DNA from: Pseudoalteromonas shioyasakiensis
Lineage (GTDB): Bacteria > Pseudomonadota > Gammaproteobacteria > Enterobacterales > Alteromonadaceae
Assembly (NCBI GenBank): GCA_013391845.1
Contig: CP058414.1
Span: 3,396,501-3,460,500, forward strand
Direction of reading: 5' to 3'
Length of the DNA: 64,000 nt
Shown here: piece after piece, positions 1 to 7,191 of the stretch
Numbering within the stretch: position 1 is the stretch's first letter
Layout: each line of letters opens with the position of its first letter
Program-made: the position numbers and the translations under genes
Notes under the pieces: generated by a model
What the model saw: only the letters and a program-made list of their open reading frames with translations
The model's database searches: none
Told to the model about the DNA's origin: nothing

Positions 1-957
1 ATGCGACTCATTTAATGTTCTGGCGTAGCCGTCAAGCACTGTTAGCGTAGTACCAAACATACATAAAAAAGCGATACCCGAAACCAGCGGCCTTGCCCAC
101 TCGCCCATAGTGAGGGCATACATATCAATTAGCTGCTTAGCAAAGGCCACGCCACCTAATTGCACAGCTTGTGCTTGGCCATATTGCACTAATACACCTA
201 GTGAGAAAAACACGAGCGCCAGTGCTGCGGTAAGCCAGTAACCCAAATTAAAATCAAACAAGCCTTGTTGTTTTGTCACCGCTTGTTGCTGCTGCTTTTC
301 TTTTAGCCACAGTGAGCTAATTGCTGATATTTCGATAGGTGCAGGCATCCAGCCCATCAAAGCAACCATAAAGCCAAGCATGGCAAGTTCATAAGGCGAC
401 GGGCCCACATAGTCAACAGACGCCGCTGTTCCATTATTCATAACGCCATTATTAATCGCTACTATCAACGCAGCTACTGTTGTAACCGTTAGCAGCCCCA
501 TAATTAGCTTAGAAACATTATCGAGCGCTTTAAAGTGCCCCAATAACAAAATAAGCAAACATACAGCCAAAATCAGCCAGCATAATAAGGTTACAGAAAT
601 AGTAATAGGTAATGCGTAGTGCAGCAGGCTAGCCGTTAATAATAAAACCCCTGCAGTGTTCACCACAGCGGCAACAATATTAAGCGCAATAAAACTATAG
701 AAATACCCAGGCCCTTTTTGCTTATAGCCCTCAACTAAACTTTGCTTAGTCGCGAGTGTGTACTCCATGCCAAATCGAAAGAATGGGTACTTCAATACGT
801 TTACTACAATGATTAGCCAAAATAGCTGCCAGCCGAATAACGACCCTGCTTGTGTTGATGCTACTAGATGTGAGCCACCAATGGCGGCTGTAGCCATTAA
901 AATACCCGGCCCTAGAGCATTTAATTTAGATTGCCAATTTGATACTGCTGATTGCAT
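1..957 (-). CDS. Nramp-family divalent metal transporter-like protein (C-terminus beyond window)
   Basis: Read on the minus strand from an ATG at 957, the frame stays open to the window edge, so about 319 residues of a polytopic membrane protein are visible. The N-terminus shows GPGILMATAAIGGSHLVAST, the Nramp first-helix motif in altered form: the usual DPGN metal-binding motif has lost its Asp and Asn. The sixth-helix MPH motif is also altered and reads GWMPAPIEIS. At least seven hydrophobic segments are present. The fold assignment is secure. The substrate is not, because the residues that bind Mn2+/Fe2+ in canonical Nramp proteins are replaced. Related Nramp-like proteins with changed motifs exist, so this may move another cation. 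Confidence 0.82.
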   Translation of the reverse strand, partial: MQSAVSNWQSKLNALGPGILMATAAIGGSHLVASTQAGSLFGWQLFWLIIVVNVLKYPFFRFGMEYTLATKQSLVEGYKQKGPGYFYSFIALNIVAAVVNTAGVLLLTASLLHYALPITISVTLLCWLILAVCLLILLLGHFKALDNVSKLIMGLLTVTTVAALIVAINNGVMNNGTAASVDYVGPSPYELAMLGFMVALMGWMPAPIEISAISSLWLKEKQQQQAVTKQQGLFDFNLGYWLTAALALVFFSLGVLVQYGQAQAVQLGGVAFAKQLIDMYALTMGEWARPLVSGIAFLCMFGTTLTVLDGYARTLNESH

Positions 958-1022
958 ACGCTTTGTGTGTTTTATTCTTAGTTACAAGCAACTTACAGCG
1001 TTTTAGGTGAGATTGGAAGCAG

Positions 1023-1131
1023 AGCAAGTTAGCAAGTTAGCAAGTTAGCAAGTTAGCAAGTTAGCAAGTTAGCAAGTTAGCAAGTTAGCAAGTTAGCAAG
1101 TTAGCAAGTTAGCAAGTTAGCAAGTTAGCAA
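1023..1131. repeat. Tandem 8-bp repeat AGCAAGTT, about 13.6 copies
   Basis: An uninterrupted run of the octamer AGCAAGTT occupies about 109 bp with no mismatch visible between units. It lies about 65 bp upstream of the start of the Nramp-like gene. Perfect short tandem repeats of this kind commonly change copy number by slipped-strand mispairing. The unit contains part of the phrase gttagcaagttagc that is related to nearby dispersed intergenic repeats. Confidence 0.97.
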
Positions 1132-1213
1132 CACTAGACTACCTACCACTTGTGTCAAGTAACTCGCTACTCGTTGGTTTTTTTAATCTGACTTCTAACG
1201 ACTGATATCTAAT

Positions 1214-1300
1214 ATCTCCATTTTTGTTCGGCGTTAAAACGCCTCCTACGTCTCGTATCTCGCAAACTTTACTCTTTCCCCTAGTAACTCGCTAACTTTT
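1214..1300. repeat. Dispersed intergenic repeat with GGCGTT-AA-AACGCC palindrome
   Basis: A palindrome at 1230-1243 sits inside a longer phrase. Read on the minus strand this phrase goes from a gttagcgag block through gggaaagagtaaagtt to a GTAGGAGGCG block. Closely related wording recurs at about 34354-34410, on the plus strand, between panE and thiI. A partial relative of the GTAGGxxGGC part occurs at about 2390-2414. This looks like a lineage-specific intergenic repeat family, judged here only from the copies in this window. Confidence 0.55.
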
Positions 1301-1344
1301 TGAATTTCAACCTGAGTGACGGCTGAAGGCTGAATAATAAAACT

Positions 1345-1380
1345 AAAAAAGCCAAGCGTTTCGCAACGGTTGGCTTTTTT
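1345..1380 (-). terminator. Rho-independent terminator after raiA
   Basis: An A6-GCCAA stem pairs with TTGGC-T6 around a small loop. The T tract follows the stem on either strand, so it can stop raiA transcripts coming from the right and could work in both directions. Confidence 0.85.
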
Positions 1381-1423
1381 AGGTTAAGTTTTAAGGCTAG
1401 TCACTTGGACTGGCGAATTATAA

Positions 1424-1780
1424 TTAGCTCAGATTCATTTCCTGAATGATTTCGTGGGCAATTTCCGGTGTAGTACTGACCGGCTTTTCGTGTAGTTTGG
1501 CTTTCATTTGCCCTTTACGATGCTTAAGTGATGCATCTAGTTTTTTTGCGGCACTTGCAATTGCTGGGTACATCACATCATCCTCAGCTTTTACTGATAA
1601 ACTTGCGCCTTCATAGGTTGTGCTGATCTCAGCTTGATGTTTGTGATGTTCTTTTGAAAGAATAATATCAAGAGATATTAGTGATGGAAAATGGCTTGCA
1701 ATTTTCGAGAACTTCTCGTTGATGTGCTCTCTTACAGAGTCAGTAACGTCAACATGATGACCAGAAATATTAATCTTCAT
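1424..1780 (-). CDS. raiA: Ribosome hibernation factor, HPF/YfiA (RaiA) family, short form
   Basis: This 118-residue protein binds the 30S subunit in stationary phase or stress and blocks the mRNA/tRNA path. The opening MKINISGHHVDVTDSVREHI and the later KHRKGQMKAKLHE region are typical of the family. At 118 residues it is longer than enterobacterial Hpf (95) and close to YfiA/RaiA (113), with a C-terminal tail of the kind that favours monomeric inactivation rather than 100S dimers. It is not next to rpoN, where the hpf paralog normally lies, which also favours RaiA. An AAGGA-type ribosome site precedes the ATG. Confidence 0.9.
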   Translation of the reverse strand: MKINISGHHVDVTDSVREHINEKFSKIASHFPSLISLDIILSKEHHKHQAEISTTYEGASLSVKAEDDVMYPAIASAAKKLDASLKHRKGQMKAKLHEKPVSTTPEIAHEIIQEMNLS

Positions 1781-1914
1781 AGGGTATCCTTTTTTATTGT
1801 TACCTCACAGTTAGTATTGGGGGCGAATTGAATTAACACAAGCGAAAATTGCAGATAATTAGTAATTGATTGTAACCACTGATGATTTAGATCATGCGTT
1901 GCGGATAAAGTATG

Positions 1915-1937
1915 CAAAAGCCCGCACCACACGGGCT
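1915..1937 (-). terminator. Terminator after ppnP
   Basis: AGCCCG pairs with CGGGCT around a 7-base loop. On the minus strand it is followed by a short T run, just downstream of the ppnP stop. Confidence 0.7.
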
Positions 1938-1962
1938 GTTCAGAGAGGTTAACATCTGCTCA

Positions 1963-2274
1963 TTAAGTGTACGAGCAACAATAATCTGCGAAATCAGTTA
2001 CCTTGACGCGGAAGGTAACGTTCGCGTCTACATTAAATGAATCTCCCGCCTTCATGGTTTGCCACTGTGTTTCGCCAGGCAGTAATACTTGCCACTCTCC
2101 CGCTAGCAGCTCCATGTGCTCTTTTTGATTTGTGCCGAACTCAAATTCTCCTGGCTGCATAAAGCCCAATGTTTTAGTGCTACCATCGGCAAATAGCACA
2201 ACACGGCTCGAAACTTTTCCATCAAAATAGACATTCGCTTTTTTTACAACACTTACACTGTCAAACTGAGTCAT
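1963..2274 (-). CDS. ppnP: Pyrimidine/purine nucleoside phosphorylase PpnP (DUF1255, YaiE)
   Basis: The 103-residue single cupin domain resembles E. coli PpnP, which phosphorolyses several nucleosides to the base and ribose 1-phosphate. Family features seen are the N-terminal [16 protein letters not shown] segment, [12 protein letters not shown] in the middle, and a C-terminal [15 protein letters not shown] strand. The gene is monocistronic, with an AGGAG site 6-7 bases upstream of ATG and its own terminator. The length is slightly above the usual 93-95 residues. Confidence 0.92.
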   Translation of the reverse strand: MTQFDSVSVVKKANVYFDGKVSSRVVLFADGSTKTLGFMQPGEFEFGTNQKEHMELLAGEWQVLLPGETQWQTMKAGDSFNVDANVTFRVKVTDFADYCCSYT

Positions 2275-2498
2275 ACTTACTCCTGAGATGTTTTGTTATT
2301 AACGTATAGACATTGCCAGTTGTCGGTTTAGTATTCAAGTAGGGCTGGGTGAGAAATAATCAAGCCGGATTAGCTGTAAGATCGTACAATTGTTGTAGGA
2401 CAGGCTTTAGCGCGAGTATCTGAATGGATCGTTTTAATGGAACCTCAAAGAATATGGCTTTAACGCTTTGTAACGCGCCTTGCATCCAAGCTCAAACC

Positions 2499-2527
2499 GA
2501 TACCATATTTAGGTATCTATTGGTATT
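2499..2527. promoter_or_regulatory. Inverted repeat, candidate ParD operator
   Basis: GATACC (2499-2504) and GGTATC (2512-2517) form a perfect inverted repeat, and a further GGTAT follows at 2523-2527. The site ends about 12 bp upstream of parD. ParD-type antitoxins usually repress their own operon from such palindromes. The assignment is inferred from position and symmetry. Confidence 0.5.
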
Positions 2528-2539
2528 AAGGGCTATATC

Positions 2540-2782
2540 ATGGCTAAAAACACTAGCATTACTTTGGGTGACCATTTTGACAGTTTTATTGCTAATCAAC
2601 TCCAAAGCGGTCGCTATGGCTCAGCAAGTGAAGTCATACGCGCCGCTTTACGTTTACTTGAAAGCCAAAAAACGAAAATGAACACTTTACGCCAATTACT
2701 TATTGAAGGTGAAAATAGTGGAGTTGCGGATTATGACCTTGATTCGTTTATCAATGAATTAGATAAAAATGAAATAAAATGA
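2540..2782 (+). CDS. parD: Type II antitoxin, ParD family (ribbon-helix-helix)
   Basis: The 80-residue protein has an N-terminal ribbon-helix-helix DNA-binding region (TSITLGDHFDSFIANQLQSG, then RYGSASEVIRAALRLLE). It also has a C-terminal acidic tail that would wrap the toxin. The gene overlaps the start of the ParE toxin frame by ATGA, the usual antitoxin-toxin coupling. Its partner is interrupted (see next entry), so this is likely an orphan antitoxin. An overlapping reading frame beginning at 2424 is a shadow and was not kept. Confidence 0.9.
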   Translation: MAKNTSITLGDHFDSFIANQLQSGRYGSASEVIRAALRLLESQKTKMNTLRQLLIEGENSGVADYDLDSFINELDKNEIK

Positions 2783-3078
2783 GGCCATTTTAGTTAACTA
2801 ACAAGGCAAAATCTGATTTAAAAGATGCAGCCTTGTTTACATCTCGACGCAGGGGTCGTAAACAGCGAAATATTTATCTAAAACAGTTTGATGACATATT
2901 CTGGCTATTAGCCGAAAACCCTGAAATTGATAAAGACTGTGACGAAATTCGCGATAGCTACAGAAAATTTCCACAAGGAAGCCACGTAATCTTTTATCGT
3001 CAAATCGGCAGTCAAAATATTGAGATTATCCGTATTCTCCACAAAAGTATGGATGTGAATCCAATTTTTGGCGCATAG
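2779..3078 (+). pseudogene. parE: ParE/RelE-type toxin with in-frame amber codon at codon 5
   Basis: The toxin frame opens with ATG at 2779, overlapping the parD stop, and reads M-R-P-F then TAG (2791-2793). It continues uninterrupted as LTNKAKSDLKDAALFTSRRR through to DVNPIFGA at 3078. Everything after the TAG is a well-preserved ParE: LTNKAKSDL helix, KQFDDIFWLLAENPEI, YRKFPQGSHVIFYR, IRILHKSMD. Full length would be 99 codons, normal for the family. One base change (for example AAG to TAG) explains the lesion. Downstream initiation, such as the TTG at 2833, would remove about 18 N-terminal residues, so an active toxin is unlikely. Suppression or re-initiation cannot be excluded. Confidence 0.85.
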
Positions 3079-3253
3079 CCTTCATTTAAAAGGCGAAAGT
3101 AGCAAACTCAAATCTGACTTCTGGTATTTAACTTAGAAACATGACTTTTCCCGCCAAATAAATTTCACGCCTACGGTGAGGAATTTTTAAAGCTGACGGC
3201 TGAAAGCTGAGAGCTAAAACCGTTAGGTTTCACTCTGCTCTTTAAATCGCCAT

Positions 3254-3292
3254 AAAAAAGCCCGCGCTGTGGTTATACAGGGCGGGCTTTTA
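3254..3292 (-). terminator. Terminator after tkt
   Basis: AAAAGCCCGC pairs with GCGGGCTTTT around a loop with an internal ACAG/CTGT extension, immediately downstream of the transketolase stop. Confidence 0.85.
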
Positions 3293-3310
3293 AATTTTAG
3301 CGGCTAAAGC

Positions 3311-5302
3311 TTAGAACAAAGCGTTTGCTTTGTTTACGATGTTTTCAACAGTGAAACCAAAGTGCTTGAATAGTTCGCCTGCCGGTGCTGACTCACCGAA
3401 TGTTGTCATACCTACTACTGCGCCATTTAGGCCTACGTATTTGTACCAGTAGTCTGCGATGCCCGCTTCGATTGCTACGCGGCGTGTTACGCTTGCTGGT
3501 AGTACGCTTTCTTTATATGCAGCGTCTTGCTCATCAAATAGATCAGTTGAAGGCATAGATACCACGCGTACTTTTTTACCTTGTGAACGAAGTTCTGCAG
3601 CGGCATCTTGTGCAAGCTGTACTTCAGAGCCCGTTGCGATAAGGATAAGTTCTGGCTCACCGTCACAGCTAAGTACGTAACCACCTTTTTTCACATCAGC
3701 TAACTGCTGTGCAGTTCGCGTTTGTTGCTCAAGGCCTTGGCGAGTGAAAATCAGTGACGTTGGGCCATCTTTACGTTCAATAGCTTGTTGCCACGCAATT
3801 GCAGACTCAACTTGGTCACATGGGCGCCAGTTCACTAAGTTTGGCGTTAAACGCATGCTAGCAATTTGCTCTACTGGTTGGTGCGTTGGACCATCTTCAC
3901 CTAAACCAATTGAATCATGCGTGTATACGAAGATGCTCGGCTGCTTCATTAATGCCGCCATACGTACTGCGTTACGAGCGTATTCCATGAACATTAAGAA
4001 AGTAGCGCCGTAAGGGATAAAGCCTTTGTGCAGTGCAATACCATTCATAATCGCTGACATACCAAATTCACGTACACCGTAGAAAATATAGTTACCGCTT
4101 GCATCGTTTGCTTCTAAGCCTTTTGAACCATCCCAAAGTGTTAAGTTTGAACCAGCAAGGTCAGCAGAGCCACCCATGAATTCTGGTAATAATGGACCAA
4201 ACGCGTTTAATGCATTTTGTGATGCTTTACGAGTTGCTGGGTTTGCTGGGTTTGCTTGTAACTCTTCGATGTAAGCTTGTGACTTTTCAGCCCAATCAGC
4301 TGGTAACTCACCATTTGTACGGCGTTTAAACTCAGCAGCAAGTTCAGGGTATGCGCTTGCGTAAGCGGCAAATTTTTCGTCCCAGCTTGCTTCTAGTTGC
4401 TTACCTTTTTCTTTGCCATCCCACTCGCTGTAGATATCAGCAGGGATCTCAAATGCATCGCCAGTCCAACCTAGGAACTCACGAGATGCTTTAATTTCGT
4501 CTTCGCCTAGAGGTGCACCGTGACAGTCATGGCTACCTGATTTGTTAGGTGAACCGTAACCAATCACTGTTTTACAACAAATGAGTGATGGCTTATCAGT
4601 AATGCTGCGAGCTTCTTCGATTGCGGCGCGAATTGCATCTGGGTTATGCCCATCTACATCGCTTACTACGTGCCAGCCGTATGCTTTGAAGCGTGCTGGT
4701 GTGTCATCGCTGAACCAACCTTCTACTTCACCATCAATTGAGATGCCATTGTCATCCCAAAACGCAACTAGTTTACCTAGGCCTAATGTACCCGCCAATG
4801 AACAGGCTTCGTGAGAAATACCTTCCATTAAGCAGCCATCGCCCATGAATGCGTACGTGAAGTGATCAACAATATCGTGGCCTTCACGGTTAAACTGTGC
4901 AGCTAGCGCTTTTTCGGCGATTGCCATGCCCACTGCATTTGTGATCCCTTGACCTAATGGGCCCGTAGTAGTCTCAATACCAGGAGCGTAACCATACTCT
5001 GGGTGACCTGGTGTTTTTGAGTGCATTTGACGGAAGTTTTTAATTTCTTCTAGTGGTAAGTCATAGCCACTTAAGTGCAGTAGAGAATAGATCAGCATTG
5101 AACCGTGACCATTTGAAAGAATAAATCGATCGCGGTCTGCCCACTCTGGATTCGTAGGGTTGTGCTTTAGATAATCGCGCCATAGTACTTCCGCGATATC
5201 TGCCATGCCCATAGGGGCGCCAGGGTGGCCAGATTTGGCCTGTTGTACTGCGTCCATTGATAAGACGCGAATAGCATTTGCAAGTTCTTTGCGTGATGGC
5301 AT
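3311..5302 (-). CDS. tkt: Transketolase
   Basis: This 663-residue thiamine-diphosphate enzyme moves two-carbon ketol units between sugar phosphates in the non-oxidative pentose phosphate pathway. Visible features are the N-terminal [11 protein letters not shown] motif, the thiamine-diphosphate site starting GDGCLMEG near residue 154, and a pyrimidine domain with [20 protein letters not shown]. The C-terminal domain ends [19 protein letters not shown]. Length equals E. coli TktA. GGAG lies 6 bases before the ATG. The gene diverges from metK and ends at its own terminator, so it is probably monocistronic. Confidence 0.98.
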   Translation of the reverse strand: MPSRKELANAIRVLSMDAVQQAKSGHPGAPMGMADIAEVLWRDYLKHNPTNPEWADRDRFILSNGHGSMLIYSLLHLSGYDLPLEEIKNFRQMHSKTPGHPEYGYAPGIETTTGPLGQGITNAVGMAIAEKALAAQFNREGHDIVDHFTYAFMGDGCLMEGISHEACSLAGTLGLGKLVAFWDDNGISIDGEVEGWFSDDTPARFKAYGWHVVSDVDGHNPDAIRAAIEEARSITDKPSLICCKTVIGYGSPNKSGSHDCHGAPLGEDEIKASREFLGWTGDAFEIPADIYSEWDGKEKGKQLEASWDEKFAAYASAYPELAAEFKRRTNGELPADWAEKSQAYIEELQANPANPATRKASQNALNAFGPLLPEFMGGSADLAGSNLTLWDGSKGLEANDASGNYIFYGVREFGMSAIMNGIALHKGFIPYGATFLMFMEYARNAVRMAALMKQPSIFVYTHDSIGLGEDGPTHQPVEQIASMRLTPNLVNWRPCDQVESAIAWQQAIERKDGPTSLIFTRQGLEQQTRTAQQLADVKKGGYVLSCDGEPELILIATGSEVQLAQDAAAELRSQGKKVRVVSMPSTDLFDEQDAAYKESVLPASVTRRVAIEAGIADYWYKYVGLNGAVVGMTTFGESAPAGELFKHFGFTVENIVNKANALF

Positions 5303-5450
5303 GAATTCTCCTACCTTTATGTATTTGCGCTGGTTGTTTATGAAGCCCCATTCTTACTTATTGTAAGGGTACAGTGCAATTAAAAATCCGCATTAAATGC
5401 ACCAATTATGGGCGTTTATTAAGAACAATACGTTATTAGTAATTTTAAAT

Positions 5451-5466
5451 GGACGTCTAGGCGTAA
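5451..5466. promoter_or_regulatory. Candidate MetJ operator (two tandem met boxes) upstream of metK
   Basis: GGACGTCT followed directly by AGGCGTAA matches tandem copies of the MetJ consensus AGACGTCT at 7/8 and 5/8 positions. It lies about 100 bp upstream of metK in the tkt-metK divergent region. metK is a known MetJ target in enteric bacteria and relatives. The assignment comes from sequence match and gene context. Confidence 0.55.
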
Positions 5467-5568
5467 AATTACTATGCAAACATATTTGTTTTAGATAAAA
5501 TACGCCCCTTAATTTTTTAGCGCTATTACCGACGTTTGTGAAGCGCAATATTTGTGAGCAGAAATACA

Positions 5569-6720
5569 ATGGCAAAACATTTATTTACTTCTGAATCTGT
5601 TTCTGAAGGTCATCCGGATAAAATCGCGGACCAAATCTCTGACGCGGTTCTAGATGCTATCTTAGAGCAAGATTCTCATGCCCGTGTTGCATGTGAGACT
5701 TACGTTAAAACTGGTATGGTGATGGTTGGTGGTGAAATCACAACTAGCGCTTGGGTTGATATCGAAGAAATCACACGTAAAACAGTACGTGAAATCGGTT
5801 ACACGCACTCTGACATGGGTTTCGATGCTGACTCTTGTGCAATCCTAAACACTATCGGTAAGCAATCTCCAGACATCAACCAAGGTGTTGACCGTGCTCG
5901 TCCTGAAGAGCAAGGTGCTGGTGACCAAGGTCTAATGTTCGGTTATGCATGTAACGAAACTGACGTTTTAATGCCTGCACCAATCACTTATTCACACCGT
6001 CTAGTTCAGCGTCAAGCTGAAGTTCGTAAAAGCGGTGAGCTTAACTGGTTACGCCCAGATGCAAAATCTCAAGTAACGTTTGCATACGAAAATGGCAAGC
6101 CTGTTGGCATTGATGCAGTTGTTCTTTCAACTCAACACTGTGATTCAATCTCACAAAACGACTTAGTTGAAGCGGTAATGGAAACTATCATTAAACCGGT
6201 TCTTCCTGCTGAGCTTATCTCAAGCGCAACTAAGTTCTTCATCAACCCAACTGGCCGTTTCGTAATCGGTGGCCCAATGGGTGACTGTGGTCTTACAGGT
6301 CGTAAAATCATCGTTGATACATACGGTGGTATGGCTCGTCACGGTGGTGGTGCATTCTCTGGTAAAGATCCATCAAAAGTTGACCGCAGCGCTGCATACG
6401 CTGCACGTTACGTTGCTAAAAACGTGGTTGCTGCTGGCCTTGCTGATAAATGTGAGCTACAAGTTTCTTACGCTATCGGTGTTGCAGAGCCAACATCAAT
6501 CAGTATCGAGACATTTGGTACAGGTAAATTAGAAGAAGCGCGTCTAATCGAATTAGTACGTGAGCACTTCGATCTTCGCCCTTACGGCTTAATCCATATG
6601 CTTGATCTTGAGCGTCCTATCTATCAACCGACTGCGGCTTACGGTCACTTCGGTCGTGAAGAGTTCCCTTGGGAGCGCACAGACAAAGCAGACGCACTTC
6701 GCGCAGCAGCTGGTCTGTAA
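5569..6720 (+). CDS. metK: S-adenosylmethionine synthase
   Basis: MetK makes S-adenosylmethionine from ATP and methionine. The 383-residue protein carries [18 protein letters not shown] at its start, [12 protein letters not shown] near residue 120, and the glycine-rich [19 protein letters not shown] loop near residue 265. An in-frame GTG exists 15 bases upstream, but the ATG at 5569 gives the family N-terminus [10 protein letters not shown] and is chosen. A possible MetJ site lies upstream and a strong terminator follows, so the gene is probably monocistronic. Confidence 0.98.
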   Translation: MAKHLFTSESVSEGHPDKIADQISDAVLDAILEQDSHARVACETYVKTGMVMVGGEITTSAWVDIEEITRKTVREIGYTHSDMGFDADSCAILNTIGKQSPDINQGVDRARPEEQGAGDQGLMFGYACNETDVLMPAPITYSHRLVQRQAEVRKSGELNWLRPDAKSQVTFAYENGKPVGIDAVVLSTQHCDSISQNDLVEAVMETIIKPVLPAELISSATKFFINPTGRFVIGGPMGDCGLTGRKIIVDTYGGMARHGGGAFSGKDPSKVDRSAAYAARYVAKNVVAAGLADKCELQVSYAIGVAEPTSISIETFGTGKLEEARLIELVREHFDLRPYGLIHMLDLERPIYQPTAAYGHFGREEFPWERTDKADALRAAAGL

Positions 6721-6734
6721 TAGGTTAGATAAAA

Positions 6735-6759
6735 TAAAAAAGCGCTTCGGCGCTTTTTT
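6735..6759 (+). terminator. Terminator after metK
   Basis: AAAAAAGCGC-TTCG-GCGCTTTTTTTT: a short stem capped by a UUCG tetraloop, with a T8 tract. Confidence 0.92.
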
Positions 6760-6779
6760 TTATTTCTGGCTTATCTGAT

Positions 6780-7184
6780 TTAAAGATAACTTATAATTTT
6801 TTCGTAAACTGCCACACCCCAGACTAAGGCTAGAATTAGCAACGCCAATGTCACTGCCGCTGAAGCCATATCTTTAGCACGCCCTGATAATACATGATAC
6901 TCAATCCCTACTCGGTCAGTCAGTGCTTCTATTGACGAGTTAAGTAACTCGACGATTAATAGTAATAAGTAAGGAATAAACAGCACTAACCAATGATTCA
7001 ACGACTGTGCAAGCACGACTGATAAAGGTAATAAACACACCCCTAGGTAGATTTCAGAGCGAAATGCGGACTCTTCTTTAAATGCCGCTTTAAATCCTTT
7101 AACTGAACATTTAGTTGCTTTAAAAATGCGTCCAATACCAATACCATTTGGCTTATTAACCAAGGGAATTTTTGGTTCTTTCAT
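6780..7184 (-). CDS. dgkA: Diacylglycerol kinase
   Basis: The 134-residue inner-membrane protein phosphorylates diacylglycerol to phosphatidate. It has an amphipathic N-terminus, three membrane helices, and the family core ELLNSSIEALTDRVG, containing the catalytic Glu and the metal-binding Asn/Glu region. The segment AKDMASAAV follows. It starts 7 bp after the preceding sulfatase-type gene, so the two are co-transcribed. In gammaproteobacteria DgkA recycles the diacylglycerol released when phosphoglycerol is taken from phosphatidylglycerol, which fits this neighbour. The N-terminus is about 10 residues longer than E. coli DgkA. Confidence 0.95.
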   Translation of the reverse strand: MKEPKIPLVNKPNGIGIGRIFKATKCSVKGFKAAFKEESAFRSEIYLGVCLLPLSVVLAQSLNHWLVLFIPYLLLLIVELLNSSIEALTDRVGIEYHVLSGRAKDMASAAVTLALLILALVWGVAVYEKIISYL

Positions 7185-7191
7185 GCTTTTC

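Larger units (their letters stand above)
958..1423. other. Gene-free stretch between the Nramp-like gene and raiA
   Basis: This 466-bp stretch holds no plausible gene. It contains the 5' region of the Nramp-like gene, the 8-bp tandem repeat (1023-1131), a dispersed palindromic repeat (about 1214-1300), and the terminator downstream of raiA (1345-1380). Confidence 0.8.

Noticed and set aside
1919..1937. AGCCCG/CGGGCT hairpin considered as an attenuator for ppnP
   Set aside because: It lies after the ppnP stop with a T run on the minus strand, so a terminator is the simpler reading.
2424..2681. An 85-residue plus-strand frame over the parD region
   Set aside because: It overlaps parD in another frame, has no ribosome site, and covers the candidate operator.
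3487..3684. A 65-residue minus-strand frame inside tkt
   Set aside because: Shadow of transketolase; no start signals and no family resemblance.
5554..5568. Upstream GTG as metK start
   Set aside because: It would add five residues not found in the family; the ATG at 5569 gives the conserved N-terminus.
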